Part shown: positions 34,411 to 43,917 of the stretch, one piece after another | Position numbering within the stretch: the first letter of the stretch is position 1 | Layout of the letters: every line of letters begins with the position of its first letter | NCBI RefSeq assembly: GCF_024349785.1 | Contig: NZ_AP018817.1 | Location: 3,255,501-3,319,500, forward strand | Source of the DNA: Sphingomonas bisphenolicum | GTDB taxonomy: Bacteria > Pseudomonadota > Alphaproteobacteria > Sphingomonadales > Sphingomonadaceae | Direction of reading: 5' to 3' | Length of the DNA: 64,000 nt | Notes under the pieces: generated by a model | Told to the model about the DNA's origin: nothing | What the model saw: only the letters and a program-made list of their open reading frames with translations | Databases searched by the model: none | Translations under genes and position numbers: made by a program

Positions 34411-36306
34411 TTACGCCCCGAACAACCGGGTCAGCGATTTGTCCAGCATCAGCAACTGCCACAGCAGCCGTCCGTGATCCGATACGCCGGACCGATGGTC
34501 CGCCGCGACCTTCGCCAACATCCGGGTGTCGAACCAGTCGGTCCGCGCCAGCGCCGATCCGCCTGCGATCGCGGTCGCTTCGCCCGCCAAAGCGCCCCGG
34601 AACCAGGCGCTGATCGGCGTGACGAACCCCATTTTCTGGCGATAAAGAATGTCCTGCGGCAGGAACGGCTCCATCGCCTTCTTCATGATATATTTGCCGC
34701 TATTGCCGCGAATGCGCTGCGCCACGGGCAGCCGCGCGGCAAACTCGACCAAGCGATGGTCCAGCAACGGCTCGCGCGCTTCTAAACTGACGGCCATGCT
34801 CATCCGGTCGGTCTTGGTCAGGATATCGCCGGGCAACCAGATGCGGATATCGGCATATTGCGCCCGGTCCAGCGCATCACGCGCGGGGGCATCGGCCATC
34901 GCCTTGATATAGCGATCCTCCGCCCGATAGGCGCCCAGGCGGCTTTTCATCTCCTGGCTGAACAATCGCTGGCGCAGGCCATGGGGCGTCACGCCGACCG
35001 ACGCGGCATAGGCTTCGCCGCCCTCCCCCGCCAGTTCGAGGAAAGTCGACTTGGCGCGCAACGCGCGTGGCGCCCAATCGGCCTTGGGATAATATTTCCC
35101 CAGCGTGCCGAACAAAGGCTGACGCACCGACGCAGGGATCAGCGAGCGAAATCGCTCGCCCTGCATCTGGAACCGATGGCGGCGATAGCCCGCAAAGGCT
35201 TCGTCCGCGCCGTCGCCCGACAGCGCCACCGTCACCTGCTCGCGCGCCAGTTCGCACACGCGGAAGGTCGGCAGGGCGGACGCATCGGCGAAAGGCTCGT
35301 CGAAATGAAAGGCCAGCCGGTCGATCAACCCATAATCGTCGGGCGACACGATCCGGCTGCGATGATCGGTGGCGAAGCGGCGGGCGATGCGATCGGCATA
35401 GGCCGTCTCGTCCAACGCCGCGACGTCGAAGCCGATGGTGCAGGTCTTGACCGCCTGGCTCGACGCTTCGGCCATCAGCGCGACCACGCTGCTGCTGTCG
35501 ACACCGCCCGACAGGAACGCACCCAACGGCACATCGGCGACCATGCGCGATCGCACCGCCTGCCGCATCAGCGCGACCAGTTCTTCCTCCAGCGCTTGCG
35601 GCGACGCCTTGCTCCGCTCGGCGAAACTGACGTCCCAATAGCGTTGCGGCTGCGGCAGGGGTCGTCCGCGCACCAGCCGCAAAGTCTCCCCCGCGCCCAG
35701 CTTGCGCACGCCCGCAACCAGGCAGGCATCGTCGGGGACATAGCCATAGGCCATATAATCCTCGACCGCCGACAGGTCCGGCGCGCGGCGCAGCAGCGGG
35801 TGCGCCAGCAGGCTCTTCAATTCCGACCCGAAGATCAGGCTGCCATCGGACAGCAGTGCATAATGGAGCGGCTTGACGCCCAGCCGGTCGCGCACCAGCC
35901 ACAATGCCTGCGCCCGCGCGTCGAACAAAGCGAAGGCGAACATGCCGTTGAAGCGCTGCACGCACTCCTCGCCCCATTGGCGATAGCCGTGCAGGATGAC
36001 TTCGGTGTCGCTATGGGTGCGAAAGACATGGCCCTTCGCCTCCAGTTCGGCGCGCACCTCGGCGAAATTATAGATTTCGCCGTTGAAGACGACCGTCAGG
36101 CTTTCGTCCTCGGTCAGCATCGGCTGCGCACCAGCCTCCAGGTCGATGATCGACAGGCGCAAATGGCCCAGCCCCACGCCCGGCGCGGTCCAGATCCCGC
36201 TGCCGTCCGGCCCGCGATGCGGCATGACGTCCAGCATCGCGCGTACCCGTGCCGGGTCCACGGGCTTGGCCGTTTCGAGATGGAAGATACCCGCTATGCC
36301 GCACAT
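34411..36306 (-). CDS. XrtA/PEP-CTERM system amidotransferase (asparagine synthase-like)
   Basis: The 631-residue protein begins MCGIAGIFH, so Cys2 is the glutaminase nucleophile after Met removal. The class-II glutaminase domain (about 1-210, with NGEIYNF and RDRLGVKPL) precedes a synthetase domain with the PP-loop FLSGGVDSS. It belongs to the asparagine-synthase-like amidotransferases found in exosortase loci and probably amidates an acidic sugar. I chose the ATG at 36306 because Cys must be residue 2. It lies 10 bp after xrtA. Confidence 0.9.
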   Translation of the reverse strand: MCGIAGIFHLETAKPVDPARVRAMLDVMPHRGPDGSGIWTAPGVGLGHLRLSIIDLEAGAQPMLTEDESLTVVFNGEIYNFAEVRAELEAKGHVFRTHSDTEVILHGYRQWGEECVQRFNGMFAFALFDARAQALWLVRDRLGVKPLHYALLSDGSLIFGSELKSLLAHPLLRRAPDLSAVEDYMAYGYVPDDACLVAGVRKLGAGETLRLVRGRPLPQPQRYWDVSFAERSKASPQALEEELVALMRQAVRSRMVADVPLGAFLSGGVDSSSVVALMAEASSQAVKTCTIGFDVAALDETAYADRIARRFATDHRSRIVSPDDYGLIDRLAFHFDEPFADASALPTFRVCELAREQVTVALSGDGADEAFAGYRRHRFQMQGERFRSLIPASVRQPLFGTLGKYYPKADWAPRALRAKSTFLELAGEGGEAYAASVGVTPHGLRQRLFSQEMKSRLGAYRAEDRYIKAMADAPARDALDRAQYADIRIWLPGDILTKTDRMSMAVSLEAREPLLDHRLVEFAARLPVAQRIRGNSGKYIMKKAMEPFLPQDILYRQKMGFVTPISAWFRGALAGEATAIAGGSALARTDWFDTRMLAKVAADHRSGVSDHGRLLWQLLMLDKSLTRLFGA

Positions 36307-36316
36307 GCGAACTTCC

Positions 36317-37831
36317 CTAGCGGATGCCGACGCTGTGGTCAGCCAAAAGCTGCACATCGCCAAGATTGGAAAGGAAAGCCGCGATGGCCGCATCGGACGA
36401 ACGCCCTTCGGCCTCTTCCGCCGACACCAGGATGGCGACGGCGCGCTGGTCCTGCCCGAGCAACCGGGCCTTCATCGTCGCCAGCTTGACCGCGGGCCGG
36501 CTGCCGGACAGGGCGCCGTCGCCTACCCGATACACGCTCACGACATGCCGCACCACCGGGCCGGGCGCGGTAATCTGTTCGCCCCGGCCATACGCAGGTG
36601 CGCGGGCCGGCGACGACCAGACCCATTCGCTGTCCGGATCGGCCGCCCCCTGGCCGAAGCCCACCAGTTCGCGGCCCTCATCCTGGCGCGCATAGGCGGC
36701 GATGGCGAGGTCGACGACTTGTCCCCGCCCATTGCTGTAGCGTCCAATGACGAAATGATCCGCGCCGTCGAACCGTGGCTTCCACGGATAGGCCTGGTGG
36801 ATGTCGGTCCGGCTCCACCCCGGCACCATGGGCAGAGTCAGCACCGGCGGCAGCGGATCGGCGGCGGCGGCGGTGGCGGCGAGCCAGAGCGGCGCCGCCA
36901 CGATCATCGTCAGCGCGCCGCCGGCGATTGCTCCGGTACGCGACGGCCTGCGCACTGCGCCTTGCAACGTGCGCGGATCGAACCAGGGATCGCCCGGCTT
37001 GCGATCGAAAAAGGGCCACGCCGCCGCCATGACGATCGTCATGACGATCGCAAAGAAGACCCAGCCATAAACGACATGGTCGAAACCCACCGCGGCATCG
37101 ACGGTGGTAAGATGCGCGACCAGGATGGTGGCGAAAGCTCTGACGCCATTGGCCAGCACCGACAGGCTGAGCGCGCCGGCGAGAAACACCGCGCGACGCG
37201 ACCAGCTCTTGAAACAGACATTGCAGACCAATACGCCATAGGCGGTCATGGCGATCAGGAATTTCGCGCCCGAACAGGCCTCCGCCACTTCGAAATAGCC
37301 GGTCGGCGTGGTGATGAATATCCCCTCCATATGCGCCGGCACGCCCGACAGGTCGAGCAACAGCATGGCGAGGCGCGCCGTCACCAGTTGCAGCGGCGGC
37401 ACGATCTCCTCGCCGAAGGGCACCATGAAAAAGGCGTAGAAGAGCGGGAAGAGCAGCGCGCGCGCCACCGCCGGGCCGAGCAGCGCGATGGTCGCGCCCT
37501 GCAACATCATAATCAGCGCGCCATGCCGCACCATCGCCACGCCCGCCGCCGCGCCCAGCAACCAGGCCAATACACCCGCGCCCAGCCAGACAAGCCCCGG
37601 CGCCCAGGCGACGGGCTCCAGTTGCCGCAATCCGGCCAGGCGCTGCTGCACCAGCCAGGCGATGAGGAAGGGAATGAACAGGCAGTGGCCGAAGGTGGAG
37701 GCGTTCCACCAGATCGACACCATGCTGCGGACGTCGGCAAAGAACAGCGCGAGAATCGCAAAAGCGACCACGCCCAGCGCGATCAGATGACCGCGCCAGC
37801 CGGTCAGGTCGCTCAGCGGCATCCGGTCCAT
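36317..37831 (-). CDS. xrtA: Exosortase A with C-terminal EpsI domain
   Basis: A polytopic membrane protein (about 504 residues) whose first 280 residues form about eight transmembrane helices with the exosortase triad: Cys in VAEACSGAKF (C186), Arg in LANGVRAFATI (R231) and His in GFDHVVYGWVFF (H252). The rest (about 330-504) is an EpsI/DUF3485-type periplasmic domain. Exosortase A cuts PEP-CTERM tails and links proteins to the envelope or EPS. The ATG at 37831 is used; a GTG at 37861 would overlap the upstream gene by 13 bp. No PEP-CTERM substrate gene lies in this window. Confidence 0.94.
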   Translation of the reverse strand: MDRMPLSDLTGWRGHLIALGVVAFAILALFFADVRSMVSIWWNASTFGHCLFIPFLIAWLVQQRLAGLRQLEPVAWAPGLVWLGAGVLAWLLGAAAGVAMVRHGALIMMLQGATIALLGPAVARALLFPLFYAFFMVPFGEEIVPPLQLVTARLAMLLLDLSGVPAHMEGIFITTPTGYFEVAEACSGAKFLIAMTAYGVLVCNVCFKSWSRRAVFLAGALSLSVLANGVRAFATILVAHLTTVDAAVGFDHVVYGWVFFAIVMTIVMAAAWPFFDRKPGDPWFDPRTLQGAVRRPSRTGAIAGGALTMIVAAPLWLAATAAAADPLPPVLTLPMVPGWSRTDIHQAYPWKPRFDGADHFVIGRYSNGRGQVVDLAIAAYARQDEGRELVGFGQGAADPDSEWVWSSPARAPAYGRGEQITAPGPVVRHVVSVYRVGDGALSGSRPAVKLATMKARLLGQDQRAVAILVSAEEAEGRSSDAAIAAFLSNLGDVQLLADHSVGIR

Positions 37832-37848
37832 GGGGATCGCCCGTTCGT

Positions 37849-39075
37849 TCACGCCGCGCACGCGCCTTTAGCGGGCGCGCGAAGTAGCAGATCGGGCAGC
37901 GCCGCCAATGTCGTGGACCAGCGATAGCGTTCTTGCGTCCGCGCCCGCGCGGCGAGGCCCAGCCGCTGCGCGCGGGCCGGATCGGCCAGCAGCGCGACGA
38001 TCTTCGCCGCTTCTTCGGCGGGACTGGCGGCGACCAGAAAATGGAACTCGTCGCTGGCATCGATGCCTTCGGCGGCCTGCGGCGAAGCGACGACCGGCCG
38101 CGCCATCGCCATCGCCTCCAGCACCTTGTTCTGGATGCCACGCGCGATGCGCAGCGGCGCGACCACGACATCGGCCGCCGCCAGCCAGCCACGCACATCG
38201 GGCACGCCGCCGGTCACGATCACGCCGGGGAGTTGCGCCAGCGCCTCCACCGCTTTGACGGGATTGCGGCCGACGATGGCGAAGCGCGCGCCGGGATGGA
38301 CGGTGCGAATGGCGGGCAGGCTCTGGCGCGCAAAGCTCTCCACAGCCTCGACATTGGGGCGATAATCCATCTGCCCGGTGAAGACGAGCAGTGGCCCCGC
38401 CTCCCGATCGACCGCAGGAAAATCCGCCGCCGGATCGAAATAGTCGAGCGCCACGCCATTTTCGAGTCCGACTACGCGGTCGGCACCCAGGCCGCAGGCG
38501 TCGCGGAACAGCGCCGCTTCCGCCTCGCTCACGAAGCTGCTGATGTCCGCCCGCGCCGCGGTCTGCCGCTCGAAGTTCAGCAGCACGCGCCCCTCGCGCC
38601 GGTTGATCCAGCCCATCGGCCCCGATCCTTCCGCGCCATAGGTCGCATATTTAGCGGAATCGAAATCGACGAAATCCATCAGGAAACGCACGTCCGCAGG
38701 CAGCACGGGCACGAAATGCGCCATCTGCGCCGAATAGGCGACGACGGCGCGGATCGGTCGCTCCGCCAGCGTCTGCGCCACCCAGCGATGCAGGCCGGGA
38801 TGGTCGAACAGCGACACCAGCAGCGACTGGCGCTTCGCCAGCCCCGTCAGCCCCGCGACCAGCTTCGACCGGTCGCGCGTCAGCACGCACTGGCTGGCTG
38901 CGACCTGGCCCATCTCGCTCGCAAAGCCCATGTCGCGGTCATCGTCGGCGAAGCAGCCGACATGGACGGGCGCAATCTCCGCCAACCGCTGGAGAAGGTG
39001 ATAGGACCGTATCTTGTCACCCCGGTCCGGCGGAAAGGGAATGCGATGGCAGAGGAAAAGGATGTCGCCGATCAT
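37849..39075 (-). CDS. XrtA/PEP-CTERM-associated glycosyltransferase (TIGR03087-like)
   Basis: The 408-residue GT-B fold protein starts ILFLCHRIPFPPDRGDKIRSYHLL and has the GT4-type donor-binding region PLRIARGIQNKVLEAMAMARPVVASPQAAEGI. This pattern is the family of sugar transferases found in PEP-CTERM loci. I chose the ATG at 39075, overlapping the FemAB stop by 4 bp, because the longer frame is antisense-like over that gene. It probably adds one of the EPS repeat-unit sugars. Confidence 0.88.
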   Translation of the reverse strand: MIGDILFLCHRIPFPPDRGDKIRSYHLLQRLAEIAPVHVGCFADDDRDMGFASEMGQVAASQCVLTRDRSKLVAGLTGLAKRQSLLVSLFDHPGLHRWVAQTLAERPIRAVVAYSAQMAHFVPVLPADVRFLMDFVDFDSAKYATYGAEGSGPMGWINRREGRVLLNFERQTAARADISSFVSEAEAALFRDACGLGADRVVGLENGVALDYFDPAADFPAVDREAGPLLVFTGQMDYRPNVEAVESFARQSLPAIRTVHPGARFAIVGRNPVKAVEALAQLPGVIVTGGVPDVRGWLAAADVVVAPLRIARGIQNKVLEAMAMARPVVASPQAAEGIDASDEFHFLVAASPAEEAAKIVALLADPARAQRLGLAARARTQERYRWSTTLAALPDLLLRAPAKGACAA

Positions 39076-40145
39076 CCCAGCCCTCGCGCGATATGCGGCC
39101 CGATCAGGTTGGCGATCGATTCGGGCAACTTCTTCCACAATTCGACCTTCCGCCGATATTGCGGCGAAAGCGGATTGACGTCGCGCGTCTCCTTGCCCGG
39201 CGCGGTGCGCAGATGATAGCCGAGCGGTTCGCCCTCGAACCCCCATGTCTTCTTCCAGGCGGCAGGCCCGGTGCCGACCTTCGACCGGCCGAAATCGAAG
39301 ATGGCGCAGCCCCGCTCGCGCGCCGCCCGCATCAGGCTGAAATAGAGAAATTCGTTCGATCGCATCGTCCGTGCACCTTCGCCGGCGCCATGCCAATAAG
39401 GCATGCAGGCGCTGCGATGATAGAAGCTGATGACCGCCGACAGCGGCACGCCGTCCTTCGACACCAAAGCGATGTCGGCATCGTCGCCGAACCGGTCCAT
39501 GATCTGCTCGAACAGCGCGCGCGGGAAGACCGGCGTTCCCAGATTATGGACGCTATGGGCATAAAGCCGGTAGTGGATGTCGCGCAACCGCTTGTCGCGC
39601 CCGGTCTCGAAATGCAGGTCGTTCGCTATTCCCTTGCGGATTTCTGCCCGGTGGCGCTTGGGCACGGCCTTCAGTTCCGCCTCGTCATCGGCCGCCAGCG
39701 CCCGCGAGAAACCCAGATAGGCGTCCGCCTTCTCCTGCCACACCGGACCGCCAGGCGCTTCCCCGCCGCGCAATTCCAGCGTGTCGCAGCCCAGCCGTTC
39801 CGCCAGCGTCCAAGCGGCGTCGGCCAGCGCCGCCCCGGCCTTGCGATGACTGGTCAACAGGCCCCCATCGACGGCAAAACCGCTGCCCACCAGCGCGCGC
39901 CCAAACAGCGCCGATCGGATATAGGTCAGCGGCAACAGGCCGACGATCTCGCCGCCGATCAGGCGCGCGACCAGCATCCTGGCCTTCTGTCCGGTGCCCG
40001 CTTCCACGCCCATGATCCATCCCGGCCGGTGAAAGGGCGTGGAGTCGGGGTGCGCGCATACCCATGCGTCCAGTTCCGCGACGGTCGTGGCGTCGGACAA
40101 GCGCGCTTCATCGACGATGACGCCCAGACCGGTGATAGCATTCAT
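39072..40145 (-). CDS. FemAB/GNAT-like protein of the XrtA system (copy 1)
   Basis: The 357-residue protein resembles the PEP-CTERM-associated FemAB family: TPFHRPGWIMGVEAGTG, VGSGFAVDGGLLT, the VPKRHRAEIRKGI basic segment, TMRSNEFLYFSLMRAARERG and FDFGRSKVGTGPAAWKKTWGFE. FemAB-fold enzymes use acyl- or aminoacyl-donors to modify amino groups; here the acceptor may be an amino sugar in the EPS. ATG 40145 is chosen because AAGGG lies about 10 bp upstream. Its parallel copy follows upstream at 40211-41281. Confidence 0.87.
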   Translation of the reverse strand: MNAITGLGVIVDEARLSDATTVAELDAWVCAHPDSTPFHRPGWIMGVEAGTGQKARMLVARLIGGEIVGLLPLTYIRSALFGRALVGSGFAVDGGLLTSHRKAGAALADAAWTLAERLGCDTLELRGGEAPGGPVWQEKADAYLGFSRALAADDEAELKAVPKRHRAEIRKGIANDLHFETGRDKRLRDIHYRLYAHSVHNLGTPVFPRALFEQIMDRFGDDADIALVSKDGVPLSAVISFYHRSACMPYWHGAGEGARTMRSNEFLYFSLMRAARERGCAIFDFGRSKVGTGPAAWKKTWGFEGEPLGYHLRTAPGKETRDVNPLSPQYRRKVELWKKLPESIANLIGPHIARGLG

Positions 40146-40210
40146 GGAAGTCATTCCCTTGTCACCCCCGCCCGAACCTAACGGTCAGGGTTGAATATTT
40201 GATGTGCGAT

Positions 40211-41281
40211 TCAACCGAGACCGCGCGAAATCAGCGGCCCCAAAATGTTGGCGACGGGCAGCGGCAATCGCTTCCAATATTCGATGCGCCGCTGATATTT
40301 GGCGCTGTTCGGATTGACGTCGCGCCTGGTCCCGTCGACGGACCAGCTATGATAGACGCGCGGCGCCGGATCGAAACCGAAGCTCTTCTTCCACGCCGCC
40401 TGGCCGCTGCCGGCCTTGGAACGGCCGAAATCGAACTGGGTCATGCCACGGTCGCGACCATGGCTCATCAGCCGATAGTACATGAGTTCGTTGGAGCGTA
40501 GTCGCCGCGCATCGGCCACGCCGCCGCCCCAATAGGGCATCACCCTCCCCTGGTGATAAAGGGTCAATACCGCCGACACCGGCCGATCGCCGTCGCGCAC
40601 GACCAGCAGGTCGGCATCCTTGCCAAACTGCTGCAACACCGACTGAAACAGCTTTGCGGGGAAAACCGGCGTGCCGAGATTGCGGACGCTGGCCGCGTAC
40701 ACGCGATAATGGTCGCGCCGCAGTCGCTCGCTGCGCCCTGCCTCCACGCTGAGCGCAGGATTAGCGAGCGCCTTGCGCAATTCGGCGCGATGCTTGCGGG
40801 GCACGGCGAGCAGTTCCGCGTCGTCGTCTGCGGCCAAGGGGCGGACGAAACCGACATACTCGCCTTCGCACCGCTGCCACTCGTCGCCCGGCGCAACCCC
40901 GCCACGCAATTCCAGCGGCGGCCCGCCCCGCGTGCGCGCCAACCCCTGGGCTGCCGCGGCGAGCGGCGCCACCGCCCGATCATCCGTGACCAGAAGACCA
41001 CCATCGACCGCAAAGGCGCAGGACACGAGCGCGTCGCCGAACAGCCGGCTCTTCACATGATGGAGCGGCAATATCCCGCGAATCTGGCCGGACGGCGCCA
41101 CCGCGGCGAGCAATAACGCGCGATGCCCCGTCGCCTGCGTGATCGCGCGCAGCCAGGCGGCTCGATGAAAGGGCGTGCCGGCATCATGGGCCATGACGAA
41201 ATCGTCGGCGGCCTGCGTCTGACCCGGATCATCGACGTCCAGCATCGTGACGCCGAAATCGGCGGCATTGCAGACCATCAT
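40211..41281 (-). CDS. FemAB/GNAT-like protein of the XrtA system (copy 2)
   Basis: The 356-residue paralogue of the neighbouring FemAB protein shares its landmarks: TPFHRAAWLRAITQATG, CAFAVDGGLLVT, VPRKHRAELRKAL, RLRSNELMYYRLMSHGRDRG, FDFGRSKAGSGQAAWKKSFGF and the ending GPLISRGLG. The two copies are similar throughout but clearly diverged, so the duplication is not recent. The ATG at 41281 overlaps the deacetylase stop by 4 bp. Confidence 0.87.
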   Translation of the reverse strand: MMVCNAADFGVTMLDVDDPGQTQAADDFVMAHDAGTPFHRAAWLRAITQATGHRALLLAAVAPSGQIRGILPLHHVKSRLFGDALVSCAFAVDGGLLVTDDRAVAPLAAAAQGLARTRGGPPLELRGGVAPGDEWQRCEGEYVGFVRPLAADDDAELLAVPRKHRAELRKALANPALSVEAGRSERLRRDHYRVYAASVRNLGTPVFPAKLFQSVLQQFGKDADLLVVRDGDRPVSAVLTLYHQGRVMPYWGGGVADARRLRSNELMYYRLMSHGRDRGMTQFDFGRSKAGSGQAAWKKSFGFDPAPRVYHSWSVDGTRRDVNPNSAKYQRRIEYWKRLPLPVANILGPLISRGLG

Positions 41282-42123
41282 GAGGCGCGCGCCGCTTCCG
41301 CATCCGCCAGCGCATCGACGCGAGTCCAGGCGAAATCGCGGGTCAGGCGGCGTAGCTTGGCCGCCATCACCGACAGGTTGCTGTAATGGCGCAGGCGCGA
41401 CCGCAGCGGCGCATCCGCGACCCGTGGCTGGTCCGGGTCGATTTCCCACGGATGGAAATAAATGATCGCTGGACGGCCGGCCTGTTCGTTGACCTGCCGG
41501 ATCGCCCAACGCGAAAAGGCGTAGGGTAGCAGGCGGAAAAAGCCGCCCCCGCCGGCCGCCAGCGTGCGCTTGCCCCATTTCGCGGTGGTGACGGGCAGTT
41601 CGACCAGATCGGATCCCGCGACCGGCTTCCAGGCGAAACGCGGCGAATCCGGCCAGCCATAATGGTCATGCCGGATCGGCGCGACGCTGGAGGAATAGCG
41701 ATAGCCTTCTTCGGCCAATATGGGGTGCGCCCAGGGCGTGCGCGGATCGATGGAGAAGCTGGGCGCACGATAGCCGGTGACCGCCTGCCCGCTCGCATCC
41801 TCCAGGATAGCGCGCGACTTGCGCAGGTCGGCGCGAAATTCTTCCGGGGTGAAGGTGAAGACGCGGGCATGGTCATAGCCATGGCTGGCGACTTCATGGC
41901 CGGCATCCGCAATCCGGCGCATCAACGCGGGATAGCGCTCGGCCACCCAGCCCAGGGTGAAGAAGGTCGCCTTGACGCCGGCCTGCGCGAACAGGTCCAG
42001 CACCGCGTCGCTATTGGTTTCGACCCGGTGGGTCAGGCTGTCCCAGTCGGCACGCCGCAGCGTGCGCTCGAACGCGCCGACCTGGAACCAGTCCTCGACA
42101 TCGACAGACAGGGCGTTCTGCAT
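41278..42123 (-). CDS. XrtA-system polysaccharide deacetylase
   Basis: The 281-residue NodB-fold enzyme has motif 1 SVDVEDWFQ (metal-binding and catalytic Asp residues), motif 2 EVASHGYDHARV and motif 3 GYRAPSFSI, then the PEP-CTERM-subfamily end YFHPWEIDPDQPR. It removes N-acetyl groups from a polymer, which would create free amines that the adjacent FemAB-like enzymes could modify; this link is inference. No signal peptide, so it probably acts at the cytoplasmic stage. Confidence 0.92.
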   Translation of the reverse strand: MQNALSVDVEDWFQVGAFERTLRRADWDSLTHRVETNSDAVLDLFAQAGVKATFFTLGWVAERYPALMRRIADAGHEVASHGYDHARVFTFTPEEFRADLRKSRAILEDASGQAVTGYRAPSFSIDPRTPWAHPILAEEGYRYSSSVAPIRHDHYGWPDSPRFAWKPVAGSDLVELPVTTAKWGKRTLAAGGGGFFRLLPYAFSRWAIRQVNEQAGRPAIIYFHPWEIDPDQPRVADAPLRSRLRHYSNLSVMAAKLRRLTRDFAWTRVDALADAEAARAS

Positions 42124-42154
42124 GATCCTCCAACCTTGTCAGTCATATAAGGCG

Positions 42155-43894
42155 TCAGGCGGCGACGCCCGCCTGCATATCCGCCATCCGTTCCTCGCGC
42201 TCGACCCAGTCGACCAGCAGCGTCAGCACACGGCGCAAGGCCGTATCCTGTTCCTCGGCACGAAACTCCAGCGCCGACAGCCGTTCCTCGATCAAAGTGA
42301 AACAGCCCTTGAGCGCTTCGGGATCGATTTCCGGCTGTGCCGGCTGGCCGAAGGGCGCATGGGACTGCACCGCCCGCAGGGATGCGATCTCGGCCCGCAA
42401 CGCTTCGATCTCGCCCAGCATGTCGGCGCGCAGCGCATCGACATCGACCGCATCGACCGCATCGACCGTAGCGAACGGCTCGGCCACCGCTTCCGCAAAA
42501 GGCTCGGCTTCCACAACGGGTTCGGCCTCGACCAACGTCTCGACGTCATCGAACGCCTCGTCGGAGACCGGCGGTTCAGCCTCTATGTCGCTCTCGGCTT
42601 CGCTCTGCGCGCGCGCGAAAGGCGCAGCAAAGTCGGCCGGCTCTTCCGGCTCGGCATCGGCCTCGACAGGGTCGATCGCCACTTCGGATTCGAACGCAGG
42701 CTCCACCGCCCGCGGCGGCGCAAAAGCGGCGAAGGCAGGGCGCGCGAAAGGCGCGACGACTGTGGGAGTCACAGGCTCGTCGGCCACATACGCCTCCTCC
42801 TGCTCAACCGACTCGGCAGCGTCGGCGACCGGTTCGATCTCCGTCGTTGTCCAGTCCGGCTGTGCCCAGGCGGCTTCCAGTTCGATCGCGTCATCCTCGA
42901 CCGGCTCGTCGGCAGCGCGTTCATCGTCAGCGGCATAATAGCCGAACGGCGGCGTTACGGGCTGATCTTCGATCCGCTCCTCCTCGACGCCCTCGTCCGC
43001 GATCGCCACCGGTTCCGGCTCGAACGGCACCGGCTCTTCGGCGACATCCAGCACGGACGGCGCAACCGCTGCCGGCGCAACATCGCTGTCCAGACCCATG
43101 TCCGCCACGACGGCGTCCACAACCTCTTCGTCGATCACATGCAATTGCTCGATCGCGCCCAGCAGCAGCACCCGGCTGGCCAGCGCGTTCAGACGGCGTG
43201 GCACGCCGCCGGTCGCCGCATAAAGCGCGGCGAACGCGTCCTGCGTGAAGGCCGGGTTGCCATTCCAGCCCGCAATCGCCAGGCGATGGAGCATATAGGG
43301 TTCGACCTCGTTCGCCATCATCGGTTCCAGATGATGGGTCGCAATGACGCGCTGGCGCAACTGCTCCAGTTCGGGCGACTTGAGAAGGTCGCGAAATTCC
43401 GGCTGGCCCAGCAGGAATATCTGCAGCAGCGACTGACCACCCAACTGGAAATTGGACAGCATCCGCAATTCCTCGATCGCGGAAACAGGCAGGTTCTGCG
43501 CCTCGTCCACGATCAGCAGGCTGCGCCGCCCGGCCCGCGCCTGAGCATGAAGCATGGCTTCGACCTGTTGCAGAATCGCCGCCTTGGACAGGCCGTCGGT
43601 GGAAAGACCGAAACTCTGCGCGGCGAGGCGGAGCATGTCGTCGCCCTCTACCTGCGTCGACACGATCTTGACGGCGGTCAGCCGCGCCGGATCGATGGTC
43701 TGCATCAGGTGACCGACCAGCGTCGTCTTGCCCGCACCGATGTCGCCGGTGATGACAATGAAGCCTTCACCCTGCGCCAGGCCGTAGCCCAGATAGGATA
43801 ATGCCTTGCGATGGGTCGCGCTCTCGAAATAATAATGCGGGTCCGGCGTCAGTTGGAACGGACGGCCCTGCAATCCGTAGAATTGATCGTACAT
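42155..43894 (-). CDS. XrtA-associated AAA ATPase with long acidic tail
   Basis: The 579-residue protein begins with the ExeA-like ATPase of PEP-CTERM loci (MYDQFYGLQGRPFQLTPDPHYYF), Walker A GDIGAGKTT (50-58), Walker B SLLIVDEAQN and the sensor region TGGVPRRLNALASRVLLLGA. From about 285 to 495 the sequence is dominated by Glu, Ala, Asp, Pro and Val and should be disordered. About 495-575 forms heptad-like helices (LRADMLGEIEALRAEIASLR). Typical family members stop soon after the ATPase, so the tail is an extension. It lies in the operon between the beta-barrel and the deacetylase genes. Confidence 0.9.
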   Translation of the reverse strand: MYDQFYGLQGRPFQLTPDPHYYFESATHRKALSYLGYGLAQGEGFIVITGDIGAGKTTLVGHLMQTIDPARLTAVKIVSTQVEGDDMLRLAAQSFGLSTDGLSKAAILQQVEAMLHAQARAGRRSLLIVDEAQNLPVSAIEELRMLSNFQLGGQSLLQIFLLGQPEFRDLLKSPELEQLRQRVIATHHLEPMMANEVEPYMLHRLAIAGWNGNPAFTQDAFAALYAATGGVPRRLNALASRVLLLGAIEQLHVIDEEVVDAVVADMGLDSDVAPAAVAPSVLDVAEEPVPFEPEPVAIADEGVEEERIEDQPVTPPFGYYAADDERAADEPVEDDAIELEAAWAQPDWTTTEIEPVADAAESVEQEEAYVADEPVTPTVVAPFARPAFAAFAPPRAVEPAFESEVAIDPVEADAEPEEPADFAAPFARAQSEAESDIEAEPPVSDEAFDDVETLVEAEPVVEAEPFAEAVAEPFATVDAVDAVDVDALRADMLGEIEALRAEIASLRAVQSHAPFGQPAQPEIDPEALKGCFTLIEERLSALEFRAEEQDTALRRVLTLLVDWVEREERMADMQAGVAA

Positions 43895-43917
43895 CTCTTC
43901 GTCTCCAAGGCGACCGG

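Noticed and set aside
32916..34613. A 565-codon plus-strand frame opposite the sugar transferase
   Set aside because: Arg/Gln/His-rich shadow of a gene with clear transferase motifs.
36083..37927. A 614-codon plus-strand frame opposite asparagine synthase and exosortase genes
   Set aside because: It spans two genes with perfect family motifs on the minus strand and has His/Arg/Gln-rich low-complexity composition.
42430..43060. Repetitive coding DNA as a possible minisatellite or CRISPR-like array
   Set aside because: The repetition comes from Glu/Ala/Pro/Val codons of the ATPase tail; no constant repeat/spacer spacing exists.
41957..43801. A 614-codon plus-strand frame opposite the XrtA ATPase
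   Set aside because: The minus strand has Walker motifs and the family opening; the plus frame is Arg/Asp/Gly-rich without motifs.
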